Source of the DNA: Campylobacter gastrosuis
GTDB taxonomy: Bacteria; Campylobacterota; Campylobacteria; Campylobacterales; Campylobacteraceae
Assembly (NCBI RefSeq): GCF_030249845.1
Contig: NZ_JANURM010000001.1
Location: forward strand, 62,001-126,000
Reading direction: 5' to 3'
Length of the DNA: 64,000 bases
Under the pieces are notes generated by a model, which ran no database searches, was not told the DNA's origin, and saw nothing but the letters and a program-made list of their open reading frames with translations. The position numbers were made by a program, and so were the translations under genes. Below are positions 16,797 to 26,532 of this stretch, piece after piece; within the stretch, counting starts at the first letter, position 1, and each line of letters opens with the position of its first letter.

Positions 16797-18090
16797 TTTT
16801 GTGTCCAAAAAATTTATAAAAAAAGCCCTCTTTGTTTTGCTGTTTGCCCCTGCTAATGGCTAAGGCGCCGCTTGGCACGTCAGATGTTATTGTGCTACCA
16901 GCGGCGATTAGCACATCGTCGCCGATATTTACGGGCGCTACAAGCTGTGTGTCTGAGCCTATAAAGACGTTTTTGCCAATGATTGTTTTGTGCTTTTTTA
17001 TGCCGTCATAGTTGCAAGTGATTGTGCCACAGCCGATATTCGTGCCACTTGCTATTTCGCAGTCGCCAAGATAGCTTAAATGTCCAGCCTTTACGCCGTC
17101 TAAAATGCCCTTTTTAACTTCAACAAAATTACCAATGTGCGTGTTTGTTATCTTGCTATCTGGTCTTATGTGAGCTAGTGGTCCGATGTCAGAGTGTGAA
17201 ATTTCGCTACTCTCAACGACGCTACCACTTTTTATGTGGCTGTTTGTGATTTTACAAGCTCCGATTATGCTTACGTTTTCTTCTATCACGCACTCGCCTG
17301 CAAATTCCGCCCTTGCGTCAATGTAGATTGTATTTGCTAGACGCATTAAAACGCCTTGTTTCATTAAATTTTGCTTGATTTTATCCTGCATTAAACTCTC
17401 AGCAATGCTTAGCTGAAATTTGTCATTTATCCCCATAAAATTATGCTCACAAACATCGCTAGCAACGCAGTTTAAGCCAAGCTCGTTTGCGATTTTTATC
17501 GTGTCTGTCAGATAGTATTCATTTTGTGCGTTTTTGTTATCAATTTTTGGCAAAATAAGCTCTAAAATTTCACGCTTAAAGCAGTAAGTGCCTGCATTTA
17601 CTCTTTTTATCTGCTTTTGGGCTTCGTTTGCGTCTTTTTGCTCTATTATGCCAGTTACTTTGCCGTTTTCTTCAATCACTCTGCCATAGCCAAAAGGATC
17701 ATCTGCTATAAACGAACTCATCGCTATATCAGCGTCTATCTCGCATAAATTTCTAAGCTCATCAGTCGTGATTAAGGGCATATCGCCACAAGTTACAAGC
17801 ACCTTTTTACCGCTAAATTTCACGCCCTTTAAAGCCCCAGCGGTGCCCGGATAGTTTTTTAAATCCTGAGTGTAAATTTTAGTATCTTTAAACTCATCTA
17901 AAATGTGCTTTTCTATCAGCTCTTTTTGATGAAAAAGCACGACGCTAACGTCATTTGTAAGCTCATAAGCACGAGCTAAAACGTGTCTAATCATACTCAC
18001 ACCACTTAGCTTAAACATAACCTTTGGCGTATCTGACTTCATTCTCGTGCCAAGCCCAGCGGCTAGGATAACTACTGAAATTTCACTCAC
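16789..18090 (-). CDS. glmU: Bifunctional N-acetylglucosamine-1-phosphate uridyltransferase / glucosamine-1-phosphate acetyltransferase
   Basis: Makes UDP-GlcNAc for peptidoglycan, lipid A and glycans. The N-terminal nucleotidyltransferase half begins VVILAAGLGTRMKSDTPKVM and contains TCGDMPLI. From about residue 245 the C-terminal half consists of hexapeptide repeats of a left-handed beta-helix with HIGNFVEVKKG, AGHLSYLGDCEI and NIGCGTITCNYDG (acetyl-CoA site). Full length at 433 residues. It is the first gene of the operon; a 99-base intergenic region separates it from divergent motA. Confidence 0.96.
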   Translation of the reverse strand: MSEISVVILAAGLGTRMKSDTPKVMFKLSGVSMIRHVLARAYELTNDVSVVLFHQKELIEKHILDEFKDTKIYTQDLKNYPGTAGALKGVKFSGKKVLVTCGDMPLITTDELRNLCEIDADIAMSSFIADDPFGYGRVIEENGKVTGIIEQKDANEAQKQIKRVNAGTYCFKREILELILPKIDNKNAQNEYYLTDTIKIANELGLNCVASDVCEHNFMGINDKFQLSIAESLMQDKIKQNLMKQGVLMRLANTIYIDARAEFAGECVIEENVSIIGACKITNSHIKSGSVVESSEISHSDIGPLAHIRPDSKITNTHIGNFVEVKKGILDGVKAGHLSYLGDCEIASGTNIGCGTITCNYDGIKKHKTIIGKNVFIGSDTQLVAPVNIGDDVLIAAGSTITSDVPSGALAISRGKQQNKEGFFYKFFGHKNA

Positions 18091-18189
18091 TTTTTTGCCT
18101 TGTTGTTTAAAATTTTGGCTAGGATTTTATCAGATTTTTAACTAAAAACTAATAAAATACAACCCTATTTTAAAATTAAGTGAGCGAGT

Positions 18190-18957
18190 ATGGATTTAGG
18201 AACCGTTGTCGGCTGGGTGCTAACTATGGTCTTGTTGCTTGGGTCTATGGCGATTGGCGTTGGTATTGGACCTTATATTGATATCCCATCTGTGATGATT
18301 GTTTTTGGTGGCACAATTGGTGTTTTAATGGTCGGCTTTAAAATGGAGACCTTAAAGGGCATTGGTAAATTTTACGGCATTGCCGTTAAACCGCCACAAA
18401 TTAACCTACCAGAAACAATAAAAAAGATAGTTGATTACTCCACAAAGGCAAGGCGTGATGGAATTTTAGCCCTTGAAAGTGATGTGAATAACGAGCCAAA
18501 TTTATTTTTAAAAAAAGGGCTTTCAATGGCTGTTGATGGCAACGAGCCTGATGCGATTAGGGCGTTGCTTGAAATTGACATAGACCAGACAAATTCAAGG
18601 CACGGCGCAAATATTAAAATTTTTGATCAAATGGGCGGATTTGCCGGCGCTATGGGTATGATAGGGACACTTATCGGTCTTGTTGCTATGCTTATGAATA
18701 TGTCAGATCCTAGTGCCATTGGTCCTTCAATGGCGGTTGCACTTCTTACGACACTTTATGGGGCGATGATAGGTAATATTTTAGGTGCTCCGGTAGCAAA
18801 TATCCTATCAATACGAAATGACGGCGAAATGTTAGAAAAACAGATAATCTTAGAGGGCATAATGTCAATCCAAGCAGGAGATAACCCACGAACGCTTGAA
18901 AGTAAGCTTCTTTCTTATCTAGCACCAAAAGATAGAAAATCTCAATTTGAGCAGTAA
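18190..18957 (+). CDS. motA: Flagellar motor stator protein MotA
   Basis: The 255-residue proton-channel subunit of the flagellar stator. It has four transmembrane helices, TM1-2 at residues 1-55 and TM3-4 near 150-205 (GGFAGAMGMIGTLIGLV and MAVALLTTLYGAMIGN), with a cytoplasmic loop (STKARRDGILALE) that contacts the rotor. The ATG is preceded by AGTGAGCGAG. The stop codon directly abuts the motB ATG. Confidence 0.96.
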   Translation: MDLGTVVGWVLTMVLLLGSMAIGVGIGPYIDIPSVMIVFGGTIGVLMVGFKMETLKGIGKFYGIAVKPPQINLPETIKKIVDYSTKARRDGILALESDVNNEPNLFLKKGLSMAVDGNEPDAIRALLEIDIDQTNSRHGANIKIFDQMGGFAGAMGMIGTLIGLVAMLMNMSDPSAIGPSMAVALLTTLYGAMIGNILGAPVANILSIRNDGEMLEKQIILEGIMSIQAGDNPRTLESKLLSYLAPKDRKSQFEQ

Positions 18958-19737
18958 ATGGCAAAGCTAATAAAACCAGAAGATTGCCCTAAATGTATGC
19001 CAGGTTGGCTTGCCACTTTTGGCGATCTTATGTCGCTTTTGCTCTGTTTTTTCGTGCTTTTGCTCTCAATGAGCACAATGGACGCTAAGAAATTTGAAAC
19101 AGCAGTTGGCTCGCTAGCTGGGGCGTTAAGCGTTTTAGAGGGCGGTGCTAGACCAGAGGTGCAAAACGAGCAAGAGACCGAGCTTCAATCACGCATAAAA
19201 AAAGAGAAAATTCAGTCAAAATCACAAGATGAAATTTCACAAGCCGTAAAGGCGATAAATGAGCTTTTAAACGCATCTGGCTCGCCTGAGGTGACATTAA
19301 AAGACAGCGAGGATGGCTTTATTATTAGGCTGCCAGCTAGCCTGCTTTTTAAGCAAGGCAGTGCTGAAATTTCAAACGATGATGCAAAATTATTCTTAAA
19401 ACGAATAGCGATGATAGCAGCAAAACTAGCCCCAGAGGTTGATTTAGATGTGGTCGGACACACAGATAGCACTATGCCGGATATAAACTCAATCTATAAA
19501 GATAACTGGCAACTCTCATCAGCACGTGCTATAAGTGTAGTTTCTGAGCTTTTAAGGGACGGGGTTGATGCAAAAAGGCTAATCGCCTCTGGCAGGGCTT
19601 CGTTTGAACCAGCCGTTTTAGGCAGCAGCGACGAGGCTAATATCCAAAATAACAGGGTTGAGATACGCTTTGTTTCGCTTGATAAGGATAAAAAAGAGGC
19701 GACTAGAAAGAGTGTGCTTGATGAGAGCGTGAGATGA
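18958..19737 (+). CDS. motB: Flagellar motor stator protein MotB
   Basis: The 259-residue peptidoglycan-anchoring stator subunit. The N-terminal cytoplasmic tail is followed by one TM helix with ATFGDLMSLLLCFFVLLLSM; the Asp near residue 23 is the conserved proton-binding residue. A plug/linker follows, then the OmpA-like peptidoglycan-binding domain (DLDVVGHTDSTMP, QLSSARAISVV, IQNNRVEIRF). It forms an A4-5B2 stator with MotA. Its last four bases overlap the fliP start, so motA-motB-fliP is one transcript. Confidence 0.96.
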   Translation: MAKLIKPEDCPKCMPGWLATFGDLMSLLLCFFVLLLSMSTMDAKKFETAVGSLAGALSVLEGGARPEVQNEQETELQSRIKKEKIQSKSQDEISQAVKAINELLNASGSPEVTLKDSEDGFIIRLPASLLFKQGSAEISNDDAKLFLKRIAMIAAKLAPEVDLDVVGHTDSTMPDINSIYKDNWQLSSARAISVVSELLRDGVDAKRLIASGRASFEPAVLGSSDEANIQNNRVEIRFVSLDKDKKEATRKSVLDESVR

Positions 19738-20468
19738 GAATTTTTGCTTTGATTTTTGTCTTTGGCGTGTCGGTTTTTGCAGCCGATAATGTCCAAATCC
19801 CAACGATAAATTTAAGCCTAAGCGCACCTGAAAGCCCAACCCAGCTGGTAACCTCACTAAACGTCCTAATCGCCCTAACAATCCTAACCCTAGCGCCGGG
19901 ACTTATCTTTATGATGACTAGCTTTTTACGCCTTGTCATCGTGTTTTCATTCTTAAGGCAAGCTATGGGCACACAGCAAATGCCACCTTCTACGCTTTTA
20001 ATCTCACTTGCAATGGTGCTTACATTTTTTATAATGGAGCCAGTTGCTAAACAGGGCTACGAACAGGGTGTAAAGCCCTATTTAGCCGAGCAAATCGGCT
20101 ACGAACAAGCCTTTACTAACGCCGTAAAGCCGTTTAAAGAATTTATGCTAAAAAACACGAGAGAGAAGGATTTAGCACTATTTTTTCGTATCAGAAATAT
20201 GTCAAATCCAGCTAACATTGATGAGGTCCCGCTTAGCATTTTGGTTTCTGCTTTTATGATAAGCGAGCTAAAAACTGCCTTTGAAATTTCATTTTTGCTC
20301 TACCTGCCGTTTTTAGTCATTGATATGGTCGTAAGCTCCGTGCTTATGGCTATGGGTATGATGATGCTACCGCCAGTTATGATCTCGCTGCCGTTTAAGC
20401 TCTTAATCTTCGTGCTTGTTGATGGCTGGAATTTACTGGTGGGCAATCTCGTAAAAAGCTTTCATTAA
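19734..20468 (+). CDS. fliP: Flagellar type III export protein FliP
   Basis: A 244-residue component of the FliPQR export gate core. It has a cleavable signal peptide (residues 1-17), then the diagnostic TSFLRLVIVFSFLRQAMGTQQMPP near residue 63, SAFMISELKTAFEISFLLYLPFLVIDMVVSS near residue 165, and the C-terminal LPFKLLIFVLVDGWNLL. Overlaps of 4 bases with motB and 1 base with the TolC-like gene. Confidence 0.96.
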   Translation: MRIFALIFVFGVSVFAADNVQIPTINLSLSAPESPTQLVTSLNVLIALTILTLAPGLIFMMTSFLRLVIVFSFLRQAMGTQQMPPSTLLISLAMVLTFFIMEPVAKQGYEQGVKPYLAEQIGYEQAFTNAVKPFKEFMLKNTREKDLALFFRIRNMSNPANIDEVPLSILVSAFMISELKTAFEISFLLYLPFLVIDMVVSSVLMAMGMMMLPPVMISLPFKLLIFVLVDGWNLLVGNLVKSFH

Positions 20469-21730
20469 TGTTTAGAATTCTCATAATTTTTGTTATGGTT
20501 TTGCCACTTTTTAGCCAAAATTTAGCAAATATCATAAAACTAGCTTACCAAAATGATTTGGTAAAAATCAAAGAGCAAGAAATTTTAAAATCATCGCTAA
20601 AAAAAGAGCAGTTAGACAGCCAGTATCTGCCCCAGCTCACGCTTGGTGGTGGCTATGAGAGGCGAGATAAAGATAACTTTTTAATCTCGCCAAAAGAGGC
20701 TAGGGCAGTTTATGCTAGGCTTGAATACCTGCTTTTTGACGGCTTTAAAAAAGAGGCTAGGCGTGAAATTTTAGATAGCGAAAATCAAAAGGATTTTTTA
20801 AAGAGCGACGAGTTTAAAAATGAGCTTGCATTTTTGCTAACCACGCTCTATTTTAACGCCGTTTTAACAGATAATCTAATCAACGCAAAAATTTCACAAA
20901 AAGAGTATTTAAACAACGAGCTAAAACGCCTAAATGCCCTAAAAAACGCTGGACTTGCCTCAAACGATGAGCTTAGCCTGATTTTAGCAAAATCTCATCT
21001 AGCACAAAGTGAGCTTCTATCTTTAAAACAAGATAGGCTTAAAATTTTAAACGAAATTTCGCTTTATGCAAATGAAAATTTAGATAGCCTAAATGTTTCA
21101 AGTCTAAAAATGCCAGATTTTGATAATTTAGCTCAAAATTACGAGCTAAAAGGGCTAGAAATTGATATTAAAAAGAGCCAAAGTGCCATTGATGAAGCCA
21201 AAAGTAGCCACTATCCACGCATTTTTTTAAGCAATAAATTTTCGGTTTATAAAAATAGATTTGATGATATAAATGAGCCGTTTAGAAGCTATGCTGGGCA
21301 GTTTTTTAACCAAAAAAGGTCAGAACAAAACGAATTTATGCTCGGCTTTGAGTGGCTTATTTTTGACTTTTTTGCCACTTCAAAGGGCGTTCAAATCGCA
21401 CAAATTTCGCAAAATCAAGCCATTTTAAACCTAAATCACAAAAAACGTGAAAATGAGATTGAGCTTAAAAATTTACAAAATGAGATAGAAATTTCACGCC
21501 AAAAAATCGCTGCAAACGAGCTTTTTGTCAAGGCAGCAGACACCGCTTTAAGCTCAATTAGCAAAAAATATCACGCTGGACTTGTTGGTTATAGCGAGTT
21601 TTTACTTGCACTTTTAAACGACTTTGACGCTAAGAGTGCCTTGGCGTTTTCACAGAGCGATTTTGAGATAAAAAAGGCTAGGTATTACCTAAAAAGTGGC
21701 ATTGAAATTTTAAAAAGGATAGATGAGTGA
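20468..21730 (+). CDS. TolC-family outer membrane efflux protein
   Basis: A 420-residue outer membrane channel of tripartite efflux pumps. It has a signal peptide (about residues 1-18), two OEP repeats with long helices rich in Lys/Glu/Asn (LLTTLYFNAVLTDNL and LNHKKRENEIELKNLQNEIE), and the strand region LPQLTLGGGYERRD. It is first of a three-gene pump operon with the adaptor (4-base overlap) and RND permease. The start overlaps the fliP stop, so it may be transcribed from the flagellar operon. Confidence 0.88.
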   Translation: MFRILIIFVMVLPLFSQNLANIIKLAYQNDLVKIKEQEILKSSLKKEQLDSQYLPQLTLGGGYERRDKDNFLISPKEARAVYARLEYLLFDGFKKEARREILDSENQKDFLKSDEFKNELAFLLTTLYFNAVLTDNLINAKISQKEYLNNELKRLNALKNAGLASNDELSLILAKSHLAQSELLSLKQDRLKILNEISLYANENLDSLNVSSLKMPDFDNLAQNYELKGLEIDIKKSQSAIDEAKSSHYPRIFLSNKFSVYKNRFDDINEPFRSYAGQFFNQKRSEQNEFMLGFEWLIFDFFATSKGVQIAQISQNQAILNLNHKKRENEIELKNLQNEIEISRQKIAANELFVKAADTALSSISKKYHAGLVGYSEFLLALLNDFDAKSALAFSQSDFEIKKARYYLKSGIEILKRIDE

Positions 21731-22461
21731 GAAAAGTTTTCGTGCTTTTTTGCGTTTTAAAGTGCATTTTTGGCGATGAAATTTACGCTGATTTTAATGT
21801 CGTGGCGGATAAAAAATCAGAGCTTGTTTTTGAAATTTCTGGTGTTGTGAATGCTATAAATGTTGATGTTTCAAGTGTTGTAAAAAGGGGCGAAATTTTA
21901 ATCGCACTTGATGATAAAGATGAGCAAATCGCCCTAAAAATGGCAAAAAACGCACTTGAAAATGCAAAAAATGCACTAAATTTTGCAAAAAGCACGCTGG
22001 ATAAATTTGTGCTTGTAAAAGATGAAATTTCAAAGTTGGAATTTGAGCGCGTAAATTACGAATACAAAGAGGCACTTTTGGCAAAAAATCGCGCTGAAAT
22101 TTCTATTTTGGAGCTAGAAAATAAAATAGAGAAAAAACGGCTTAAAGCCCCATATGACGGCATTATTACGCAAAAAAATGTTGAGATTGCAAGTGGGGTT
22201 GTAGCACTTAATCAAAAGGTTTTAGAAATCATTGCCTACCCAAAAGTTAGGCTGGTTTTAAACATTGATGAGAGCTTTTTGGGTTGCGTTAAAAAGGGCG
22301 ATTTGTTTAAATTTAGACTTGATGACATAGATAAAACGGCAAAAATTTCGTTAATTTATCCGACAATTAATGAAAAAACGAAAAAATTTAGAGCCGAAGC
22401 GATGAGCGAAAATTTAGAGGTCGGACGATACGGCGAGGGGTTAATTGAGTGTATAAAATAG
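21727..22461 (+). CDS. RND efflux periplasmic adaptor (membrane fusion protein)
   Basis: A short (244-residue) HlyD/MexA-type adaptor. It has a signal peptide, a lipoyl-like half (VVNAINVDVSSVVKRGEILIALD), a brief coiled-coil hairpin (residues about 60-130, rich in Ala/Lys), then the second lipoyl half with KAPYDGIITQKNVEIASGVV and a beta-barrel. It starts with GTG overlapping the TolC-like stop, and its 3' end overlaps the RND permease by 13 bases. The hairpin is short, as expected for pumps with direct TolC contact. Confidence 0.87.
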   Translation: MRKVFVLFCVLKCIFGDEIYADFNVVADKKSELVFEISGVVNAINVDVSSVVKRGEILIALDDKDEQIALKMAKNALENAKNALNFAKSTLDKFVLVKDEISKLEFERVNYEYKEALLAKNRAEISILELENKIEKKRLKAPYDGIITQKNVEIASGVVALNQKVLEIIAYPKVRLVLNIDESFLGCVKKGDLFKFRLDDIDKTAKISLIYPTINEKTKKFRAEAMSENLEVGRYGEGLIECIK

Positions 22462-25451
22462 CGATAAATCGCCCAATTGCCACGCTTATGCTCTTTATGG
22501 CACTCGTGATTTTTGGGCTTTTTGCGATTAAATCAATGAGCGTAAATCTCTTCCCCGAGATTGAAATTCCGCTCGTTAAAATCACCACTCACGCAAACGG
22601 CGACAAGGAGTTTATAAACTCAAAAATTACAAAAAAGCTTGAAGATGAAATCAGTGGTATTAGCGGGATAAAAAATCTAAATTCTTACAGCTACAACGGA
22701 CTTAGCGTGATTTTGATTGAGTTTAATTTAGATAAAAACATTGAGGTTGCCCTAAATGATGTCAGGGATAAAATTTCAAAGGCAAACCTAGCTTTTAAGA
22801 GTGTAACAGAAAAAATCAGTGCTGCAAATGAGCCGATTTTTAGCGTTTTTATAAGCAGGATTGATGAGAATAAAACGGCTTTAATGCAGGATATTGATAA
22901 CGTGATAAGAAACCATTTAGAGCGTGTAAATGGGGTTTTAGGCGTTGATGAGGTCGGATTTTTAAAGCCAGTGGTTGATGTGAAATTTGATAACTTTTTG
23001 CTAAATAAGTTTGATCTAAACACCGCTGAGATTTCAAACATAATCGCCACGCAAAACCTAAAAACCCCGCTTGGCAAAATCAAATCAGATGAGAGCCAAA
23101 CGCCCATAATTTCGGACTTTGACGCTAAAAATTTAGATGAGTTAAGGCAGATTAGGCTAAAAAATGGCGTGTTTTTAAAAGATGTAGCCAGTGTTGATTT
23201 TGCAGGGCTTGATAGCGATACATTAGCGATTTTTGGGGGTAAAAGCGGAGTTTTGCTTGAAGTTAAAAAGCAGAGCTTTGCAAATACGCTTGAAGTGATA
23301 AAACGGCTTAAAATTTCACTTGAAAATTTAGTTAAAATTTTGGATAAAAATTATCAAATAAGCGTGGTTTATGATAAGAGCGAGCTTGTTTTAAAGCACG
23401 TAAAACAGGCTAGTTTTGATATGATTTTAGGCATTTTTTTAACGGCACTCATCGTATTTTTATTCTTACGAAATTTAAGCGCTACAATCATTGCAACAAT
23501 TGCCGTGCCAATTAGCATTATTGGGACGTTTTTTATAATAAATTTGCTCGGTTTTGACATAAATCGCTTGACACTTGTTGCACTAACGCTTGGCATTGGC
23601 GTTTTTATTGATGACGCTATTGTTGTAATTGAAAATGTTACAAAAAAGCTAGACACGCAAAACAACGCACTTATGGCTAGTTTTTTAGGCGTTAAAGAGA
23701 TAGCGTTTAGCGTCCTTGCTATCTCTGCTGTTTTGCTCTGTGTTTTCGTGCCGATTGCCTTTATGCAGGGCATTGTTGGGCGGTATTTTTACTCATTTGC
23801 TTTAAGCGTGGCTGGTGGCGTGGTGGTGTCGTTTTTTGTCTGTATAATGCTAACGCCAACGCTTTTAGCACGTTTTTTAACGACAAAAAAGGGTAAATTT
23901 TTCGTGCTTTCTGAGCCATTTTTTGCTAAGCTTGATAGCTTTTATGAGCGAATTTTAGAGCTTGTTTTAAGGTTTAAAAAGAGCTTTTTGCTCATCTCTT
24001 TTTTGATTTTTGCCTTTTGTTTATCGCTTACTTTAAAGGTCGGAGGCGACTTTATGCCAAGTGAAGATAACAGCGAATTTAACATATTTTTTAAAGCCGA
24101 CCCAAACATTAGCGTAAGCAAAATGAGTGAGCGTTTAGAGCCGATTTTAGCTAAGATTAACGCCGATAAAAGGGTGGATAAGGCGTTTTTATTAATCGGC
24201 TATGATGATGCAAAATCAGCCTATAAAGCCAAAATTTACGTTCATTTAAAAAGCCTTAATGAGCGAAATGATAGGCAAAAGATAATTATGAGCGAGTATA
24301 GAAATGCCCTGAAATTTAGCGATTTAAACGTGAGCGTGGCTTCTTTGCCAGTCGTTGATGTTGGCGATAACGAGCCATTTTCGTTAATTATCAAGGGCGA
24401 TGATTTTGCTAAACTTGATGAAATTTATGCCAAAATCAGGCAAGATTTAATGAAATTTGGCGGTGTTGTGGATATTAAAAGTCCAAACGAGGATAGAATT
24501 TATGAGATTTCACTTAGCCTAAATAGGCAAAAAACAAAGCTTCTTGGCATAGATGAAAAAGCGTTGGCAGATACGATAAATTCGTCGTTTTCGCAGGTTT
24601 TAGTTAGCATTTTTGATGATGGGGTAAATCAATATGATATCGCCGTTAGCCTTGATAAAAAAGACAGCATTGACAGGCTTAAAAATTTAAAGGTAAAAAA
24701 CAACAAGGGCGAGAGTTTTATGCTTAGCGACTTTGCGACCTTTACAAAAAAGCGTGAAATTTTACTAATCCCACGCCATAACCGCCAAAATCAGCTAAAA
24801 ATCCTAGCCAATCTTGATAATAGACCGCTTGGCGATGTGGCTTCGTTTATATCGCAAAATTTAGAGTTGCCTAGTGGTTATAGCTATCAGTTTTCAGGGC
24901 AGGTTGAGCTTATGCACGACACAAACAGGGCGTTTGTATTTACGATTTTGCTTAGTGCTGTGCTAATTTATATGATTTTAGCTGCACTTTATGAGAGTTT
25001 TATTTTGCCGTTTGTGATTATGCTTTCGCTGCCACTTGCCTTTGCTGGGGTTGGGCTGGGGCTGTTTTTAAGCTCAAATTCATTTAGCCTTTTTGTTATG
25101 GTTGGGGCGATTTTGCTCTTTGGTATGGTCGGTAAAAACGCCATTTTACTGCTTGATTTTGCAAATAAATTCGCAAAAGAGGGGCTTAGTCCGGATTTGG
25201 CGGTTAAAAAGGCTGGTGTAAAAAGACTTCACGCCATTTTAATGACAACATTTGCTATGATTTTTGCGATGCTCCCACTTGCACTTTCTCGTGGGTCTGG
25301 ATACGAGGCAAACTCGCCAATGGCGACGGCGATTATTTTTGGGCTAATTAGCTCTACTATCCTTACACTCCTTGTCATACCTGCACTATTTAGCACGGCT
25401 TACTGGCTTGATAGCTGGTTTAGAAAATTTTATGAAAGAGAGGCGATTTAG
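22449..25451 (+). CDS. RND family efflux permease (AcrB/MexB-like)
   Basis: A 1000-residue inner-membrane proton-driven exporter with 12 TM helices and two large periplasmic loops. Visible signatures: the start INRPIATLMLFMALVIFGLFA, EIEIPLVKITTHANG, the TM4 proton-relay LTLGIGVFIDDAIVVIENV (paired Asp near residue 394), VPIAFMQGIVG, and the second-half GKNAILLLDFANKFAKEG. Substrates are likely hydrophobic drugs or bile-like compounds. It starts with GTG inside the adaptor gene and shares one base with the EamA gene downstream. Confidence 0.94.
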   Translation: MYKIAINRPIATLMLFMALVIFGLFAIKSMSVNLFPEIEIPLVKITTHANGDKEFINSKITKKLEDEISGISGIKNLNSYSYNGLSVILIEFNLDKNIEVALNDVRDKISKANLAFKSVTEKISAANEPIFSVFISRIDENKTALMQDIDNVIRNHLERVNGVLGVDEVGFLKPVVDVKFDNFLLNKFDLNTAEISNIIATQNLKTPLGKIKSDESQTPIISDFDAKNLDELRQIRLKNGVFLKDVASVDFAGLDSDTLAIFGGKSGVLLEVKKQSFANTLEVIKRLKISLENLVKILDKNYQISVVYDKSELVLKHVKQASFDMILGIFLTALIVFLFLRNLSATIIATIAVPISIIGTFFIINLLGFDINRLTLVALTLGIGVFIDDAIVVIENVTKKLDTQNNALMASFLGVKEIAFSVLAISAVLLCVFVPIAFMQGIVGRYFYSFALSVAGGVVVSFFVCIMLTPTLLARFLTTKKGKFFVLSEPFFAKLDSFYERILELVLRFKKSFLLISFLIFAFCLSLTLKVGGDFMPSEDNSEFNIFFKADPNISVSKMSERLEPILAKINADKRVDKAFLLIGYDDAKSAYKAKIYVHLKSLNERNDRQKIIMSEYRNALKFSDLNVSVASLPVVDVGDNEPFSLIIKGDDFAKLDEIYAKIRQDLMKFGGVVDIKSPNEDRIYEISLSLNRQKTKLLGIDEKALADTINSSFSQVLVSIFDDGVNQYDIAVSLDKKDSIDRLKNLKVKNNKGESFMLSDFATFTKKREILLIPRHNRQNQLKILANLDNRPLGDVASFISQNLELPSGYSYQFSGQVELMHDTNRAFVFTILLSAVLIYMILAALYESFILPFVIMLSLPLAFAGVGLGLFLSSNSFSLFVMVGAILLFGMVGKNAILLLDFANKFAKEGLSPDLAVKKAGVKRLHAILMTTFAMIFAMLPLALSRGSGYEANSPMATAIIFGLISSTILTLLVIPALFSTAYWLDSWFRKFYEREAI

Positions 25452-26311
25452 TGAAAAATTTAGCTCTTGTTACACTTATTTGGGCATTTAGTTTTAGTCT
25501 TATTGGCGAGTATTTAGCTGGTAAGATTGATAGCTATTTTTCGGTATTTGTGCGAGTTTTATTTGCCTCTTTGATATTTTTGCCATTTACGAAATTTAAA
25601 GGCATTAGCGTGAAATTTGCACTTAGAATTATGCTTATTGGTGCGGTGCAAATCGGGCTAATGTATCTATTTTACTATAACTCATTTTTGTATCTTAGCG
25701 TGGCAGAGGTTGCGTTATTTACGATATTTACGCCGTTTTATGTTACGATTGTTTATGATTTGTTTAGCCTGAAATTTAGACCGCTTTATCTAATTAGCGT
25801 TGGCGTGGCTGTTCTTGGTGCTTTGGTGATAAAATTTTCAGGGCTAAATGGCGATTTTTTAAAGGGATTTTTGCTAGTTCAAGGGGCAAATTTATGCTTT
25901 GGGGCAGGGCAGAGTGCTTATAAATTTCTGCTTGAAAAAGAGCCGTTAATTAATCAAAAGCAAATTTTTGGCTACTTTCATTTTGGTGCGTTTTTTGTGG
26001 TGCTTTTTGCATTTTTAGCCTTTGGCAATTTTGATAAGATTAGCCCAAATTTAACTCAAATCATCGTTCTTTTTTGGCTTGGCGTTGTCGCTAGTGGGCT
26101 GGGATATTTTTTGTGGAATAGCGGTGCAACGCTCGTTGATAGCGGTGTTTTAGCTATTATGAATAACGCCCTAATCCCAGCAGCAATCATCGTAAATTTA
26201 TTCTTTTGGTATAAGCCAACCGATGTGTTTAGGCTGATTTTAGGAGCGGTTTTGCTTTATGCCTCTTTGCTAATTCATAAGAGAATTATGAAAATTTATG
26301 AGAGTAAATAG
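25451..26311 (+). CDS. EamA/DMT-family transporter
   Basis: A 286-residue protein with ten predicted TM helices in two EamA repeats (LVTLIWAFSFSLIGEYLAG and VQGANLCFGAGQSAYKF mark their starts). The DMT superfamily exports amino acids or metabolites; the closest look-alike group is RarD/YedA-type carboxylate or amino-acid exporters, but no substrate can be named. GTG start overlapping the RND gene by one base. A terminator-like hairpin follows. Confidence 0.85.
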   Translation: MKNLALVTLIWAFSFSLIGEYLAGKIDSYFSVFVRVLFASLIFLPFTKFKGISVKFALRIMLIGAVQIGLMYLFYYNSFLYLSVAEVALFTIFTPFYVTIVYDLFSLKFRPLYLISVGVAVLGALVIKFSGLNGDFLKGFLLVQGANLCFGAGQSAYKFLLEKEPLINQKQIFGYFHFGAFFVVLFAFLAFGNFDKISPNLTQIIVLFWLGVVASGLGYFLWNSGATLVDSGVLAIMNNALIPAAIIVNLFFWYKPTDVFRLILGAVLLYASLLIHKRIMKIYESK

Positions 26312-26385
26312 CTCTTAAATGTTACTTTTTGTAAAACTCTAAAAATTTATTTTTTATTGCCAAAAATTTACTTAAAATTCATAAA

Positions 26386-26408
26386 TGCCCAAAAATAGGG
26401 CAGTTTTT
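26386..26408 (+). terminator. Terminator after the efflux/EamA operon
   Basis: A 5-bp GC stem (TGCCC/GGGCA) with a 7-base A-rich loop and a GTTTTT tail, in the 221-base gap before the first lactate permease. Confidence 0.6.
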
Positions 26409-26532
26409 ATAAATTCTCATCTATTTTTAGTTTAAAAACTATTTAAAAAAAATTTTTAATTTTTTTATTTTTAAATTTCACAAAGCTTTTTTTAATAGAT
26501 TTTAACTCGTAAAACCACATTAAGGAGAATTT

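Noticed and set aside
19494..19972. Minus-strand reading frames opposite motB/fliP
   Set aside because: They overlap fully conserved motB and fliP and have no Shine-Dalgarno or family resemblance.
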